Assembly: GCA_037951165.1 (NCBI GenBank)
Contig: JBBDHG010000169.1
Location: 787,501-851,500 of the forward strand
Length of the DNA stretch: 64,000 bases
Reading direction: 5' to 3'
DNA from: Lophius americanus
Taxonomy: Eukaryota > Chordata > Actinopteri > Lophiiformes > Lophiidae
Under the pieces are notes generated by a model. The model was not told where the DNA came from and searched no databases. It saw nothing but the letters and a program-made list of their open reading frames with translations. Position 1 is the first letter of the stretch; the number at the start of each line of letters is the position of its first letter. Positions 47,701 through 62,700 of the stretch are shown here, one piece after another. The translations under genes were made by a program, and so were the position numbers.

Positions 47701-50700
47701 CTGAAGAAACTGAAGGAAGAGCTGGAGAAAGAGAGAGAAGATCTGGATAGAGGGAAAGACATGATGAACATGATTAAACTTGACATGTCGCGTAGGAGGT
47801 CTGATGTTCACAGACAGAGTGAAATTCTGGAACAAGATAAACAAGGAATGCAACACCACATAGACCAGTTGGAAATGTCAAAGATGGAGCTTCTACAAAT
47901 GAAAGAACAAGCAGACAGAATGCTTGATGAGATAAACACAAAGAAGCCCAACATTGAAGATCTGGTTCTTCAGCTTCAGACAGAAAGAGACTATATTAAA
48001 AATGTGACAAATGTGATTTCGTCAAAACAAAAAGAACAAGAACTAAAAGAAGATGAGCTAAAGAGAATAGGACAAGAACTGGAAACCAGTAAGAACAACA
48101 TCCTGATCGAAAGGAAGGAACTGGAACTTTGGAGGAAGGAGCTCAATGACAAGAAAGAGGAGGTTGAAGCTACAATGAAAAGCAAGATGCAAAAAGTTGA
48201 CCTACATCATCAAATTGTGCAAAGATTATGCCTTGTATTGGAGGAAAAGCTCAAAGACTTTGATCAAGAAAGGGACCAGATGTTGGTTTACAAAAAGTTG
48301 ATAGAGAAACTAAAGGATGATCTGAAGAGTCTACTGTCAGACATGGTCGTCCAGAGAGAAGACATGGAAAATCAATGGAAGCAAAAGTTGGAGTTTGAAA
48401 GACAAGATCTCAATAACCTGAAGGAAGATCTGAAGCAGGAGAGAGAAGATCTAGACAGAGGGAATGAGATGATGAAGAGCCAGAAACTTGACTTGGAGCA
48501 GATGAGGTCTGACATTCAGAAACAAACAGACATGTTGAAACATAATGAACAAGTAATAAATGAGAAAAGAGAGGTGTTGGAACTCACAAAGACTGAACTA
48601 GAGAAGATGAAAGATCATGCAGACAGAATGTTTGATGAGATAAACAAAGAGAAGACCAACATTCAAGGTCTGACTCTTCAGGTTCAGAAAGAAAGAGACA
48701 TGATTACCTCAAAACAAAAAGAACAAGAACTCAGAGAAGATGCACTAACGCAACTGAAAGAAGAATTGGAAACCAGTAACCATCATGTCCAAATGGAAAG
48801 GAAAGATCTGGAATTCCTGAAGAAGGTTCTCAAAGAGAAGAAAGAGGAGGTTGAAGCTGCCATGAAGAGCATCAGTGCAGACAGAGAACAACTCACTAAA
48901 ATAAAGACTGACTATGACAAAGAGAGAGACATGCTTTTGAAACAAAAGGAAAGCATGGAGATAGAAAGTTCTGAGCTGAAGATGAGAGAAGATCAGCTCA
49001 TGAATGAAATGAAGTCTTTAGAAAGTAAGAAAACCACATTTCAACAAGCGATGGAGAAGATGTTGGATATCATGAAGAACAAACTGGAAAGTTTGGAACA
49101 GAAAACTACAAATGTGCTGATTCTGGGCACTGTTTCTGAAGAAAAGATCAGAGATTTGAATAAACAGAAAGAAGACATGGATTGTTGTTCTGAACTGTTG
49201 GAGAGAGGAAAGGAAGGTCTAAGATGTCTACTGTCAGACATGGTCATCCAGAGACAAGACATGGACAATCAGTGGAGACAAAAGTTGGAGCTAGAAAAAC
49301 AAGATCTGAAGAAACTGAAGGAAGAGCTGGAGAAAGAGAGAGAAGATCTGGATGGAGGGAAAGACATGATGAACATGATTAAACTTGACATGTCGCGTAG
49401 GAGGTCTGATGTTCAGAGACAGAGTGAAGTTCTGGAACAAGATAAACAAGGAATGCAACACCACATAGACCAGTTGGAAATGTCAAAGATGGAGCTTCTA
49501 CAAATGAAAGAACAAGCAGACAGGATGCTTGATGAGATAAACACAAAGAAGCCCAACTTTGAAGATCTGGTTCTTCAGCTTCACACAGAAAGAGACTATG
49601 TTAAAAATGTGACATATGCGATTTCCTTAAAACAAAAAGAACAAGAACTAAAAGAAGATGAGCTAAAGAGAATAGGACAAGAACTGGAAACCAGTAAGAA
49701 CAACATCCTGATTGAAAGGAAGGAACTGGAACTTTGGAGGAAGGAACTCAATGACAAGAAAGAGGAGGTTGAAGCTACAATGAAAAACAAGATGCAGAAA
49801 GTTGACCTACATAATCAAGATGTGCAAAGATTATGCCTTGTATTGGAGAAAAAGATCAAAGACTTTGATCAAGAAAGGGACCAGATGTTGGTTTACAAAA
49901 AGTTGATAGAGAAACTAAAGGATGATCTGAAGAGTCTACTGTCAGACATGGTCGTCCAGAGAGAAGACATGGAAAATCAATGGAAGCAAAAGATGGAGAT
50001 GGAAAAACAAGATCTCAAAAAATTGAAGGAAGAGCTGGAGAAAGAGAGAGAAGATCTAGACAGAGGGAATGAGATGATGAAAAGACAGAAACTTGACTTG
50101 GAGCAGATGAAGTCTGACATTCAGAAACAAACAGACATGTTGAAACATAATGAACAAGTAATAAATGAGGAAAGAGAGGTGTTGGAACTCACAAAGACTG
50201 AACTAGAGAAGATGAAAGATCATGCAGACAGAATGTTTGATGAGATAAACAAAGAGAAGACCAACATTCAAGGTCTGACTCTTCATGTTCAGAAAGAAAG
50301 AGACATGATTACCTCAAAACAAAAAGAACAAGAACTCAGAGAAGATGCACTAACGCAAGTGAAAGAAGAATTGGAAACCAGTAACCATCATGTCCAAATG
50401 GAAAGGAAAGATCTGGAATTCCTGAAGAAGGTTCTCAATGAGAAGAAAGAGGAGGTTGAAGCTGCCATGAAGAGAATCAGTGCAGATAGAGAACAACTCA
50501 CTAAAATAAAGACTGACTATGACAAAGAGAGAGGCATGCTTTTGACACAAAAGGAAAGAATGGAGATAGAAAGTTCTGAGCTGAAGATGAGAGAAGATCA
50601 GCTCATGAATGAAATGAAGTCTTTAGAAAGTAAGAAAACCACATTTCAACAAGCGATGGAGAAGATGTTGGATATCATGAAAAACAAAATGGAAAGTTTG

Positions 50701-53700
50701 GAAGAGAAAACTACAAATGTGCTGATTCTGGGAACTGTTTCTGAAGAAAAGATCAGAGATTTGAATAAACAGAAAGAAGACATGGATTGTTGTTCTGAAC
50801 TGTTGGAGAGAGGAAAGGAAGGTCTAAGATGTCTACTGTCAGACATGGTCATCCAGAGACAAGACATGGAAAATCAGTGGAGACAAAAGTTGGAGCTAGA
50901 AAAACAAGATCTGAAGAAACTGAAGGAAGAGCTGGAGAAAGAGAGAGAAGATCTGGATAGAGGGAAAGACATGATGAACATGATTAAACTTGACATGTCG
51001 CATAGGAGGTCTGATGTTCACAGACAGAGTGAAGTTCTGGAACAAGATAAACAAGGAATGCAACACCACATAGACCAGTTGGAAATGTCAAAGATGGAGC
51101 TTCTACAAATGAAAGAACAAGCAGACAGGATGTTTGATGAGATAAACACAAAGAAGCCCAACATTGAAGATCTGGTTCTTCAGCTTCAGACAGAAAGAGA
51201 CTATGTTAAAAATGTGACATGTGCGATTTCCTCAAAGCAAAAAGAACAAGAACTAAAAGAAGATGAGCTAAAGAGAATAGGACAAGAACTGGAAACCAGT
51301 AAGAACAACATCCTGATTGAAAGGAAGGAACTGGAACTTTGGAGGAAGGAGCTCAATGACAAGAAAGAGGAGGTTGAAGCTACAATGAAAAACAAAATGC
51401 AGAAAGTTGACCTACATAATCAAGATGTGCAAAGATTATGCCTTGTATTGGAGGAAAAGCTCAAAGACTTTGATCAAGAAAGGGACCAGATGTTGGTTTA
51501 CAAAAAGTTGATAGAGAAACTAAAGGATGATCTGAAGAGTCTACTGTCGGACATGGTCGTCCAGAGAGAAGACATGGAAAATCAATGGAAGCAAAAGTTT
51601 GAGTTTGAAAGAGAAGATCTCAATCACCTCAAGGAAGATCTGAAGCAAGAGAGAGAAGATCTAGACAGAGGGAATGAGATGATGAAGAGACAGAAACTTG
51701 ACTTGGAGCAGATGAGGTCTGACATTCAGAAACAAACAGACATGTTGAAACATAATGAACAAGTAATAAATGAGAAAAGAGAGGTGTTGGAAGTCACAAA
51801 GACTGAACTAGAGAAGATGAAAGATCATGCAGACAGAATGTTTGATGAGATAAACAAAGAGAAGACCAACATTCAAGGTCTGACTCTTCATGTTCAGAAA
51901 GAAAGAGACATGATTACCTTAAAACAAAAAGAACAAGAACTCAGAGAAGATGCACTAACGCAAGTGAAAGAAGAATTGGAAACCAGTAACCATCATGTCC
52001 AAATGGAAAGGAAAGATCTGGAATTCCTGAAGAAGGTTCTCAATGAGAAGAAAGAGGAGGTTGAAGCTGCCATGAAGAGCATCAGTGCAGATAGAGAACA
52101 ACTCACTAAAATAAAGACTGACTATGACAAAGAGAGAGACATGCTTTTGAAACAAAAGGAAAGAATGGAGATAGAAAGTTCTGAGCTGAAGATGAGAGAA
52201 GATCAGCTCATGAATGAAATGAAGTCTTTAGAAAGTAAGAAAAACACATTTCAACAAGCGATGGAGAAGATGTTGGATATCATGAAGAACAAAATGGAAA
52301 GTTTTGAACAGAAAACTACAAATGTGCTGATTCTGGGCTCTGTTTCTGAAAAAAAGATCAGAGATTTGAATAAACAGAAAGAAGACATGGATTGTTGCTC
52401 TGAACTGTTGGAGAGAGGAAAGGAAGGTCTAAGATGTCTACTGTCAGACATGGTCATCCAGAGACAAGACATGGAAAATCAATGGAGACAAAAGTTGGAG
52501 CTAGAAAAACAAGATCTGAAGAAACTGAAGGAAGAGCTGGAGAAAGAGAGAGAAGATCTGGATAGAGGGAAAGACATGATGAACATGATTAAACTTGACA
52601 TGTCGCGTAGAAGGTCTGATGTTCAGAGACAGAGTGAAGTTCTGCAACAAGATAAACAAGGAATGCAACACCACATAGACCAGTTGGAAATGTCAAAGAT
52701 GGAGCTTCTACAAATGAAAGAACAAGCAGACAGGATGCTTGATGAGATAAACACAAAGAAGCCCAACATTGAAGATCTGGTTCTTCAGCTTCAGACAGAA
52801 AGAGACTATGTTAAAAATGTGACAAATGCGATTTCCTTAAAACAAAAAGAACAAGAACTAAAAGAAGATGAGCTAAAGAGAATAGGACAAGAACTACAAA
52901 CCAGTAAGAACAACATCCTGATTGAAAGGAAGGAACTGGAACTTTGGAGGAAGGAGCTCAATGACAAGAAAGAGGAGGTTGAAGCTACAATGAAAAGCAA
53001 GATGCAGAAAGTTGACCTACATAATCAAGATGTGCAAAGATTATGCCTTGTATTGGAGGAAAAGCTCAAAGACTTTGATCAAGAAAGGGACCAGATGTTG
53101 GTTTACAAAAAGTTGATAGAGAAACTAAAGGATGATCTGAAGAGTCTACTGTCAGACATGGTCATCCAGAGAGAAGACATGGAAAATCAATGGAAGCAAA
53201 AGATGGAGTTGGAAAGACAAGATCTCAATAACCTCAAGGAAGAGCTGAAGCAAGAGAGAGAAGATCTAGACAGAGGGAATGAGATGATGAAGAGCCAGAA
53301 ACTTGACTTGGAGCAGATGAGGTCTGACATTCAGAAACAAACAGACATGTTGAAACATAATGAACAAGTAATAAATGAGAAAAGAGAGGTGTTGGAAGTC
53401 ACAAAGACTGAACTAGAGAAGATGAAAGATCATGCAGACAGAATGTTTGATGAGATAAACAAAGAGAAGACCAACATTCAAGGTCTGACTCTTCAGGTTC
53501 AGAAAGAAAGAGACATGATTACCTTAAAACAAAAAGAACAAGAACTCAGAGAAGATGCACTAACGCAAGTGAAAGAAGAATTGGAAACCAGTAACCATCA
53601 TGTCCAAATGGAAAGGAAAGATCTGGAATTCCTGAAGAAGGTTCTCAATGAGAAGAAAGAGGAGGTTGAAGCGGCCATGAAGAGCATCAGTGCAGACAGA

Positions 53701-56700
53701 GAACAACTCACTAAAATAAAGACTGACTATGACAAAGAGAGAGACATGCTTTTGACACAAAAGGAAAGAATGGAGATAGAAAGTTCTGAGCTGAAGATGA
53801 GAGAAGATCAGCTCATGAATGAAATGAAGTCTTTAGAAAGTAAGAAAAACACATTTCAACAAGCGATGGAGAGGATGTTGGATATCATGAAGAACAAAAT
53901 GGAAAGTTTGGGAGAGAAAACTACAAATGTGCTGATTCTGGGCTCTGTTTCTGAAGAAAAGATCAGAGATTTAAATAAACAGAAAGAAGACATGGATTGT
54001 TGCTCTGAACTGTTGGAGAGAGGAAAGGAAGGTCTAAGATGTCTACTGTCAGACATGGTCATCCAGAGACAAGACATGGACAATCAGTGGAGACAAAAGT
54101 TGGAGCTAGAAAAACAAGATCTGAAGAAACTGAAGGAAGAGCTGGAGAAAGAAAGAGAAGATCTGGATAGAAGGAAAGACATGATGAACATGATTAAACT
54201 TGACATGTCGCGTAGGAGGTCTGATGTTCAGAGACAGAGTGAAATTCTGGAACAAGATAAACAAGGAATGCAACACCACATAGACCAGTTGGAAATGTCA
54301 AAGATGGAGCTTCTACAAATGAAAGAACAAGCAGACAGGATGCTTGATGAGATAAACACAAAGAAGCCCAACATTGAAGATCTGGTTCTTCAGCTTCAGA
54401 CAGAAAGAGACCATATTAAAAATGTGACATATGCGATTTCCTTAAAACAAAAAGAACAAGAACTAAAAGAAGATGAGCTAAAGAGAATAGGACAAGAACT
54501 GGAAACCAGTAAGAACAACATCCTGATTGAAAGGAAGGAACTGGAACTTTGGAGGAAGGAGCTCAATGACAAGAAAGAGGAGGTTGAAGCTACAATGAAA
54601 AGCAAGATGCAGAAAGTTGACCTACATCATCAAGATGTGCAAAGATTATGCCTTGTATTGGAGAAAAAGCTCAAAGACTTTGATCAAGAAAGGGACCAGA
54701 TGTTGGTTCACAAAAAGTTGATAGAGAAACTAAAGGATGATCTGAAGAGTCTACTGTCAGACATGGTCGTCCAGAGAGAAGACATGGAAAATCAATGGAA
54801 GCAAAAGATGGAGTTTGAAAGACAAGATCTCAATAACCTCAAGGAAGAGCTGAAGCAAGAGAGAGAAGATCTAGACAGAGGGAATGAGATGATGAAGAGC
54901 CAGAAACTTGACTTGGAGCAGATGAGGTCTGACATTCAGAAACAAACAGACATGTTGAAACATAATGAACAAGTAATAAATGAGAAAAGAGAGGTGTTGG
55001 AAGTCACAAAGACTGAACTAGAGAAGATGAAAGATCATGCAGACAGAATGTTTGATGAGATAAACAAAGAGAAGACCAACATTCAAGGTCTGACTCTTCA
55101 GGTTCAGAAAGAAAGAGACATGATTACCTTAAAACAAAAAGAACAAGAACTCAGAGAAGATGCACTAACGCAAGTGAAAGAAGAATTGGAAACCAGTAAC
55201 CATCATGTCCAAATGGAAAGGAAAGATCTGGAATTCCTGAAGAAGGTTCTCAATGAGAAGAAAGAGGAGGTTGAAGCTGCCATGAAGAGCATCAGTGCAG
55301 ACAGAGAACAACTCACTAAAATAAAGACTGACTATGACAAAGAGAGAGACATGCTTTTGACACAAAAGGAAAGAATGGAGATAGAAAGTTCTGAGCTGAA
55401 GATGAGAGAAGATCAGCTCATGAATGAAATGAAGTCTTTAGAAAGTAAGAAAAACACATTTCAACAAGCGATGGAGAGGATGTTGGATATCATGAAGAAC
55501 AAAATGGAAAGTTTGGAAGAGAAAACTACAAATGTGCTGATTCTGGGCACTGTTTCTGAAGAAAAGATCAGAGATTTAAATAAACAGAAAGAAGACATGG
55601 ATTGTTGTTCTGAACTGTTGGAGAGAGGAAAGGAAGGTCTAAGATGTCTACTGTCAGACATGGTCATCCAGAGACAAGACATGGAAAATCAATGGAGACA
55701 AAAGTTGGAGCTAGAAAAACAAGATCTGAAGAAACTGAAGGAAGAGCTGGAGAAAGAGAGAGAAGATCTGGATGGAGGGAAAGACATGATGAACATGATT
55801 AAACTTGACATGTCGCGTAGGAGGTCTGATGTTCAGAGACAGAGTGAAATTCTGGAACAAGATAAACAAGGAATGCAACACCACATAGACCAGTTGGAAA
55901 TGTCAAAGATGGAGCTTCTACAAATGAAAGAACAAGCAGACAGGATGCTTGATGAGATAAACACAAAGAAGCCCAACTTTGAAGATCTGGTTCTTCAGCT
56001 TCACACAGAAAGAGACTATGTTAAAAATGTGACATATGCGATTTCCTTAAAACAAAAAGAACAAGAACTAAAAGAAGATGAGCTAAAGAGAATAGGACAA
56101 GAACTGGAAACCAGTAAGAACAACATCCTGATTGAAAGGAAGGAACTGGAACTTTGGAGGAAGGAGCTCAATGACAAGAAAGAGGAGGTTGAAGCTACAA
56201 TGAAAAGCAAGATGCAGAAAGTTGACCTACATCATCAAGATGTGCAAAGATTATGCCTTGTATTGGAGAAAAAGCTCAAAGACTTTGATCAAGAAAGGGA
56301 CCAGATGTTGGTTCACAAAAAGTTGATAGAGAAATTAAAGGATGATCTGAAGAGTCTACTGTCAGACATGGTCGTCCAGAGAGAAGACATGGAAAATCAA
56401 TGGAAGCAAAAGATGGAGTTTGAAAGACAAGATCTCAATAACCTCAAGGAAGAGCTGAAGCAAGAGAGAGAAGATCTAGACAGAGGGAATGAGATGATGA
56501 AGAGACAGAAACTTGACTTGGAGCAGATGAGGTCTGACATTCAGAAACAAACAGACATGTTGAAACATAATGAACAAGTAATAAATGAGAAAAGAGAGGT
56601 GTTGGAAGTCACAAAGACTGAACTAGAGAAGATGAAAGATCATGCAGACAGAATGTTTGATGAGATAAACAAAGAGAAGACCAACATTCAAGGTCTGACT

Positions 56701-59700
56701 CTTCAGGTTCAGAAAGAAAGAGACATGATTACCTCAAAACAAAAAGAACAAGAACTCAGAGAAGATGCACTAACGCAAGTGAAAGAAGAATTGGAAACCA
56801 GTAACCATCATGTCCAAATGGAAAGGAAAGATCTGGAATTCCTGAAGAAGGAACTCAAAGAGAAGAAAGAGGAGGTTGAAGCGGCCATGAAGAGCATCAG
56901 TGCAGACAGAGAACAACTCACTAAAATAAAGACTGACTATGACAAAGAGAGAGACATGCTTTTGACACAAAAGGAAAGAATGGAGATAGAAAGTTCTGAG
57001 CTGAAGATGAGAGAAGATCAGCTCATGAATGAAATGAAGTCTTTAGAAAGTAAGAAAAACACATTTCAACAAGCGATGGAGAGGATGTTGGATATCATGA
57101 AGAACAAAATGGAAAGTTTGGGAGAGAAAACTACAAATGTGCTGATTCTGGGCTCTGTTTCTGAAGAAAAGATCAGAGATTTAAATAAACAGAAAGAAGA
57201 CATGGATTGTTGCTCTGAACTGCTGGAGAGAGGAAAGGAAGGTCTAAGATGTCTCCTGTCAGACATGGTCATCCAGAGACAAGACATGGACAATCAGTGG
57301 AGACAAAAGTTGGAGCTAGAAAAACAAGATCTGAAGAAACTGAAGGAAGAGCTGGAGAAAGAAAGAGAAGATCTGGATAGAAGGAAAGACATGATGAACA
57401 TGATTAAACTTGACATGTCGCGTAGGAGGTCTGATGTTCAGAGACAGAGTGAAATTCTGGAACAAGATAAACAAGGAATGCAACACCACATAGACCAGTT
57501 GGAAATGTCAAAGATGGAGCTTCTACAAATGAAAGAACAAGCAGACAGGATGCTTGATGAGATAAACACAAAGAAGCCCAACATTGAAGATCTGGTTCTT
57601 CAGCTTCAGACAGAAAGAGACTATGTTAAAAATGTGACATATGCGATTTCCTTAAAACAAAAAGAACAAGAACTAAAAGAAGATGAGCTAAAGAGAATAG
57701 GACAAGAACTGGAAACCAGTAAGAACAACATCCTGATTGAAAGGAAGGAACTGGAACTTTGGAGGAAGGAGCTCAATGACAAGAAAGAGGAGGTTGAAGC
57801 TACAATGAAAAACAAAATGCAGAAAGTTGACCTAAAAAATCAAGATGTGAAAAGATTATGCCTTGTATTGGAGGAAAAGATCAAAGACTTTGATCAAGAA
57901 AGGGACCAGATGTTGGTTTACAAAAAGTTGATAGAGAAACTAAAGGATGATCTGAAGAGTCTACTGTCAGACATGGTCATCCAGAGAGAAGACATGGAAA
58001 ATCAATGGAAGCAAAAGTTGGAGTTTGAAAGACAAGATCTCAATAACCTGAAAGAAGAGCTGAAGCAAGAGAGAGAAGATCTAGACAGAGGGAATGAGAT
58101 GATGAAGAGCCAGAAACTTGACTTGGAGCAGATGAGGTCTGACATTCAGAAACAAACAGACATGTTGAAACATAATGAACAAGTAATAAATGAGAAAAGA
58201 GAGGTGTTGGAACTCACAAAGACTGAACTAGAGAAGATGAAAGATCATGCAGACAGAATGTTTGATGAGATAAACAAAGAGAAGACCAACATTCAAGGTC
58301 TGACTCTTCAGGTTCAGAAAGAAAGAGACATGATTACCTCAAAACAAAAAGAACAAGAACTCAGAGAAGATGCACTAACGCAAGTGAAAGAAGAATTGGA
58401 AACCAGTAACCATCATGTCCAAATGGAAAGGAAAGATCTGGAATTCCTGAAGAAGGTTCTCAATGAGAAGAAAGAGGAGGTTGAAGCTGCCATGAAGAGC
58501 ATCAGTGCAGACAGAGAACAACTCACTAAAATAAAGACTGACTATGACAAAGAGAGAGACATGCTTTTGAAACAAAAGGAAAGAATTGAGATAGAAAGTT
58601 CTGAGCTGAAGATGAGAGAAGATCAGCTCATGAATGAAATGAAGTCTTTAGAAAGTAAGAAAAACACATTTCAACAAGCGATGGAGAAGATGTTGGATAT
58701 CATGAAGAACAAAATGGAACGTTTGGAACAGAAAACTACAAATGTGCTGATTCTGGGCTCTGTTTCTGAAGAAAAGATCAGAGATTTGAATAAACAGAAA
58801 GAAGACATGGATTGTTGTTCTGAACTGTTGGAGAGAGGAAAGGAAGGTCTAAGATGTCTACTGTCAGACATGGTCATCCAGAGACAAGACATGGACAATC
58901 AGTGGAGACAAAAGTTGGAGCTAGAAAAACAAGATCTGAAGAAACTGAAGGAAGAGCTGGAGAAAGAGAGAGAAGATCTGGATAGAGGGAAAGACATGAT
59001 GAACATGATTAAACTTGACATGTCGCGTAGGAGGTCTGATGTTCAGAGACAGAGTGAAGTTCTGGAACAAGATAAACAAGGAATGCAACACCACATAGAC
59101 CAGTTGGAAATGTCAAAGATGGAGCTTCTACAAATGAAAGAACAAGCAGACAGGATGTTTGATGAGATAAACACAAAGAAGCCCAACATTGAAGATCTGG
59201 TTCTTCAGCTTCAGACAGAAAGAGACTATTTTAAAAATGTGACAAATGCGATTTCCTCCAAACAAAAAGAACAAGAACTAAAAGAAGATGAGCTTAAGAG
59301 AATAGGACAAGAACTGGAAACCAGTAAGAACAACATCCTGATTGAAAGGAAGGAACTGGAACTTTGGAGGAAGGAGCTCAATGACAAGAAAGAGGAGGTT
59401 GAAGCTACAATGAAAAACAAAATACAGAAAGTTGACCTACATAATCAAGATGTGCAAAGATTATGCCTTGTATTGGAGGAAAAGATCAAAGACTTTGATC
59501 AAGAAAGGGACCAGATGTTGGTTTACAAAAAGTTGATAGAGAAACTAAAGGATGATCTGAAGAGTCTACTTTCAGACATGGTCATCCAGAGAGAAGACAT
59601 GGAAAATCAATGGAAGCAAAAGTTGGAGTTTGAAAGACAAGATCTCAATAACCTGAAGGAAGATCTGAAGCAGGAGAGAGAAGATCTAGACAGAGGGAAT

Positions 59701-62700
59701 GAGATGATGAAGAGACAGAAACTTGACTTGGAGCAGATGAGGTCTGACATTCAGAAACAAACAGACATGTTGAAACATAATGAACAAGTAATAAATGAGA
59801 AAAGAGAGGTGTTGGAACTCACAAAGACTGAACTAGAGAAGATGAAATATCAGGCAGACAGAATGTTTGATGAGATACACAAAGAGAAGACCAACATTCA
59901 AGGTCTGACTCTTCAGGTTCAGAAAGAAAGAGACATGATTACCTCAAAACAAAAAGAACAAGAACTCAGAGAAGATGCACTAACGCAAGTGAAAGAAGAA
60001 TTGGAAACCAGTAACCATCATGTCCAAATGGAAAGGAAAGATCTGGAATTCCTGAAGAAGGTTCTCAATGAGAAGAAAGAGGAGGTTGAAGCTGCCATGA
60101 AGAGCATCAGTGCAGACAGAGAACACCTCACTAAAATAAAGACTGACTATGACAAAGAGAGAGACATGCTTTTGAAACAAAAGGAAAGAATGGAGATAGA
60201 AAGTTCTGAGCTGAAGATGAGAGAAGATCAGCTCATGAATGAAATGAAGTCTTTAGAAAGTAAGAAGACCACATTTCAACAAGCGATGGAGAAGATGTTG
60301 GATATCATGAAGAACAAAATGGAAAGTTTGGAAGAGAAAACTACAAATGTGCTGATTCTGGGCTCTGTTTCTGAAAAAAAGATCAGAGATTTGAATAAAC
60401 AGAAAGAAGACATGGATTGTTGCTCTGAACTGTTGGAGAGAGGAAAGGAAGGTCTAAGATGTCTACTGTCAGACATGGTCATCCAGAGACAAGACATGGA
60501 AAATCAATGGAGACAAAAGTTGGAGATGGAAAAACAAGATCTGAAGAAACTGAAGGAAGCGCTGGAGAAAGAGAGAGAAGATCTGGATAGAGGGAAAGAC
60601 ATGATGAACATGATTAAACTTGACATGTCGCGTAGGAGGTCTGATGTTCAGAGACAGAGTGAAGTTCTGGAACAAGATAAACAAGGAATGCAACACCACA
60701 TAGACCAGTTGGAAATGTCAAAGATGGAGCTTCTACAAATGAAAGAACAAGCAGACAGGATGCTTGATGAGATAAACACAAAGAAGCCCAACATTGAAGA
60801 TCTGGTTCTTCAGCTTCAGACAGAAAGAGACTATGTTAAAAATGTGACATGTGCGATTTTGTCAAAACAAAAAGAACAAGAACTAAAAGAAGATGAGCTA
60901 AAGAGAATAGGACAAGAACTGGAAACCAGTAAGAACAACATCCTGATTGAGAGGAAGGAACTGGAACTTTGGAGGAAGGAGCTCAATGACAAGAAAGAGG
61001 AGGTTGAAGCTACAATGAAAAGCAAGATGCAGAAAGTTGACCTACATCATCAAGATGTGCAAAGATTATGCCTTGTATTGGAGAAAAAGCTCAAAGACTT
61101 TGATCAAGAAAGGGACCAGATGTTGGTTTACAAAAAGTTGATAGAGAAACTAAAGGATGATCTGAAGAGTCTACTGTCAGACATGGTCATCCAGAGAGAA
61201 GACATGGAAAATCAATGGAAGCAAAAGATGGAATTGGAAAAACAAGATCTCAAAAAATTGAAGGAAGACCTGAATAAAGAGAGAGAAGATCTAGACAGAG
61301 GGAATGAGATGATGAAGAGCCAGAAACTTGACTTGGAGCAGATGAGGTCTGACATTCAGAAACAAACAGACATGTTGAAACATAATGAACAAGTAATAAA
61401 TGAGGAAAGAGAGGTGTTGGAACTCACAAAGACTGAACTAGAGAAGATGAAAGATCATGCAGACAGAATGTTTGATGAGATAAACAAAGAGAAGACCAAC
61501 ATTCAAGGTCTGACTCTTCAGGTTCAGAAAGAAAGAGACATGATTACCTCAAAACAAAAAGAACAAGAACTCAGAGAAGATGCACTAACGCAAGTGAAAG
61601 AAGAATTGGAAACCAGTAACCATCATGTCCAAATGGAAAGGAAAGATCTGGAATTCCTGAAGAAGGTTCTCAAAGAGAAGAAAGAGGAGGTTGAAGCTGC
61701 CATGAAGAGCATCAGTGCAGACAGAGAACAACTCACTAAAATAAAGACTGACTATGACAAAGAGAGAGACATGCTTTTGAAACAAAAGGAAAGAATGGAG
61801 ATAGAAAGTTCTGAGCTGAAGATGAGAGAAGATCAGCTCATGAATGAAATGAAGTCTTTAGAAAGTAAGAAAAACACATTTCAACAAGCGATGGAGAAGA
61901 TGTTGGATATCATGAAGAACAAAATGGAAAGTTTGGAAGAGAAAACTACAAATGTGCTGATTCTGGGCTCTGTTTCTGAAGAAAAGATCAGAGATTTGAA
62001 TAAACAGAAAGAAGACATGGATTGTTGCTCTGAACTGTTGGAGAGAGGAAAGGAAGGTCTAAGATGTCTACTGTCAGACATGGTCATCCAGAGACAAGAC
62101 ATGGAAAATCAATGGAGACAAAAGATGGAGCTAGAAAAACAAGATCTGAAGAAACTGAAGGAAGAGCTGGAGAAAGAGAGAGAAGATCTGGATAGAGGGA
62201 AAGACATGATGAACATGATTAAACTTGACATGTCGCGTAGGAGGTCTGATGTTCACAGACAGAGTGAAATTCTGGAACAAGATAAACAAGGAATGCAACA
62301 CCACATAGACCAGTTGGAAATGTCAAAGATGGAGCTTCTACAAATGAAAGAACAAGCAGACAGGATGCTTGATGAGATAAACACAAAGAAGCCCAACATT
62401 GAAGATCTGGTTCTTCAGCTTCAGACAGAAAGAGACCATATTAAAAATGTGACATATGCGATTATGTCAAAACAAAAAGAACAAGAACAAAAAGAAGATG
62501 AGCTAAAGAGAATAGGACAAGAACTGGAAACCAGTAAGAACAACATCCTGATTGAAAGGAAGGAACTGGAACTTTGGAGGAAGGAGCTCAATGACAAGAA
62601 AGAGGAGGTTGAAGCTACAATGAAAAACAAAATGCAGAAAGTTGACCTACATCATCAAGATGTGCAAAGATTATGCCTTGTATTGGAGGAAAAGATCAAA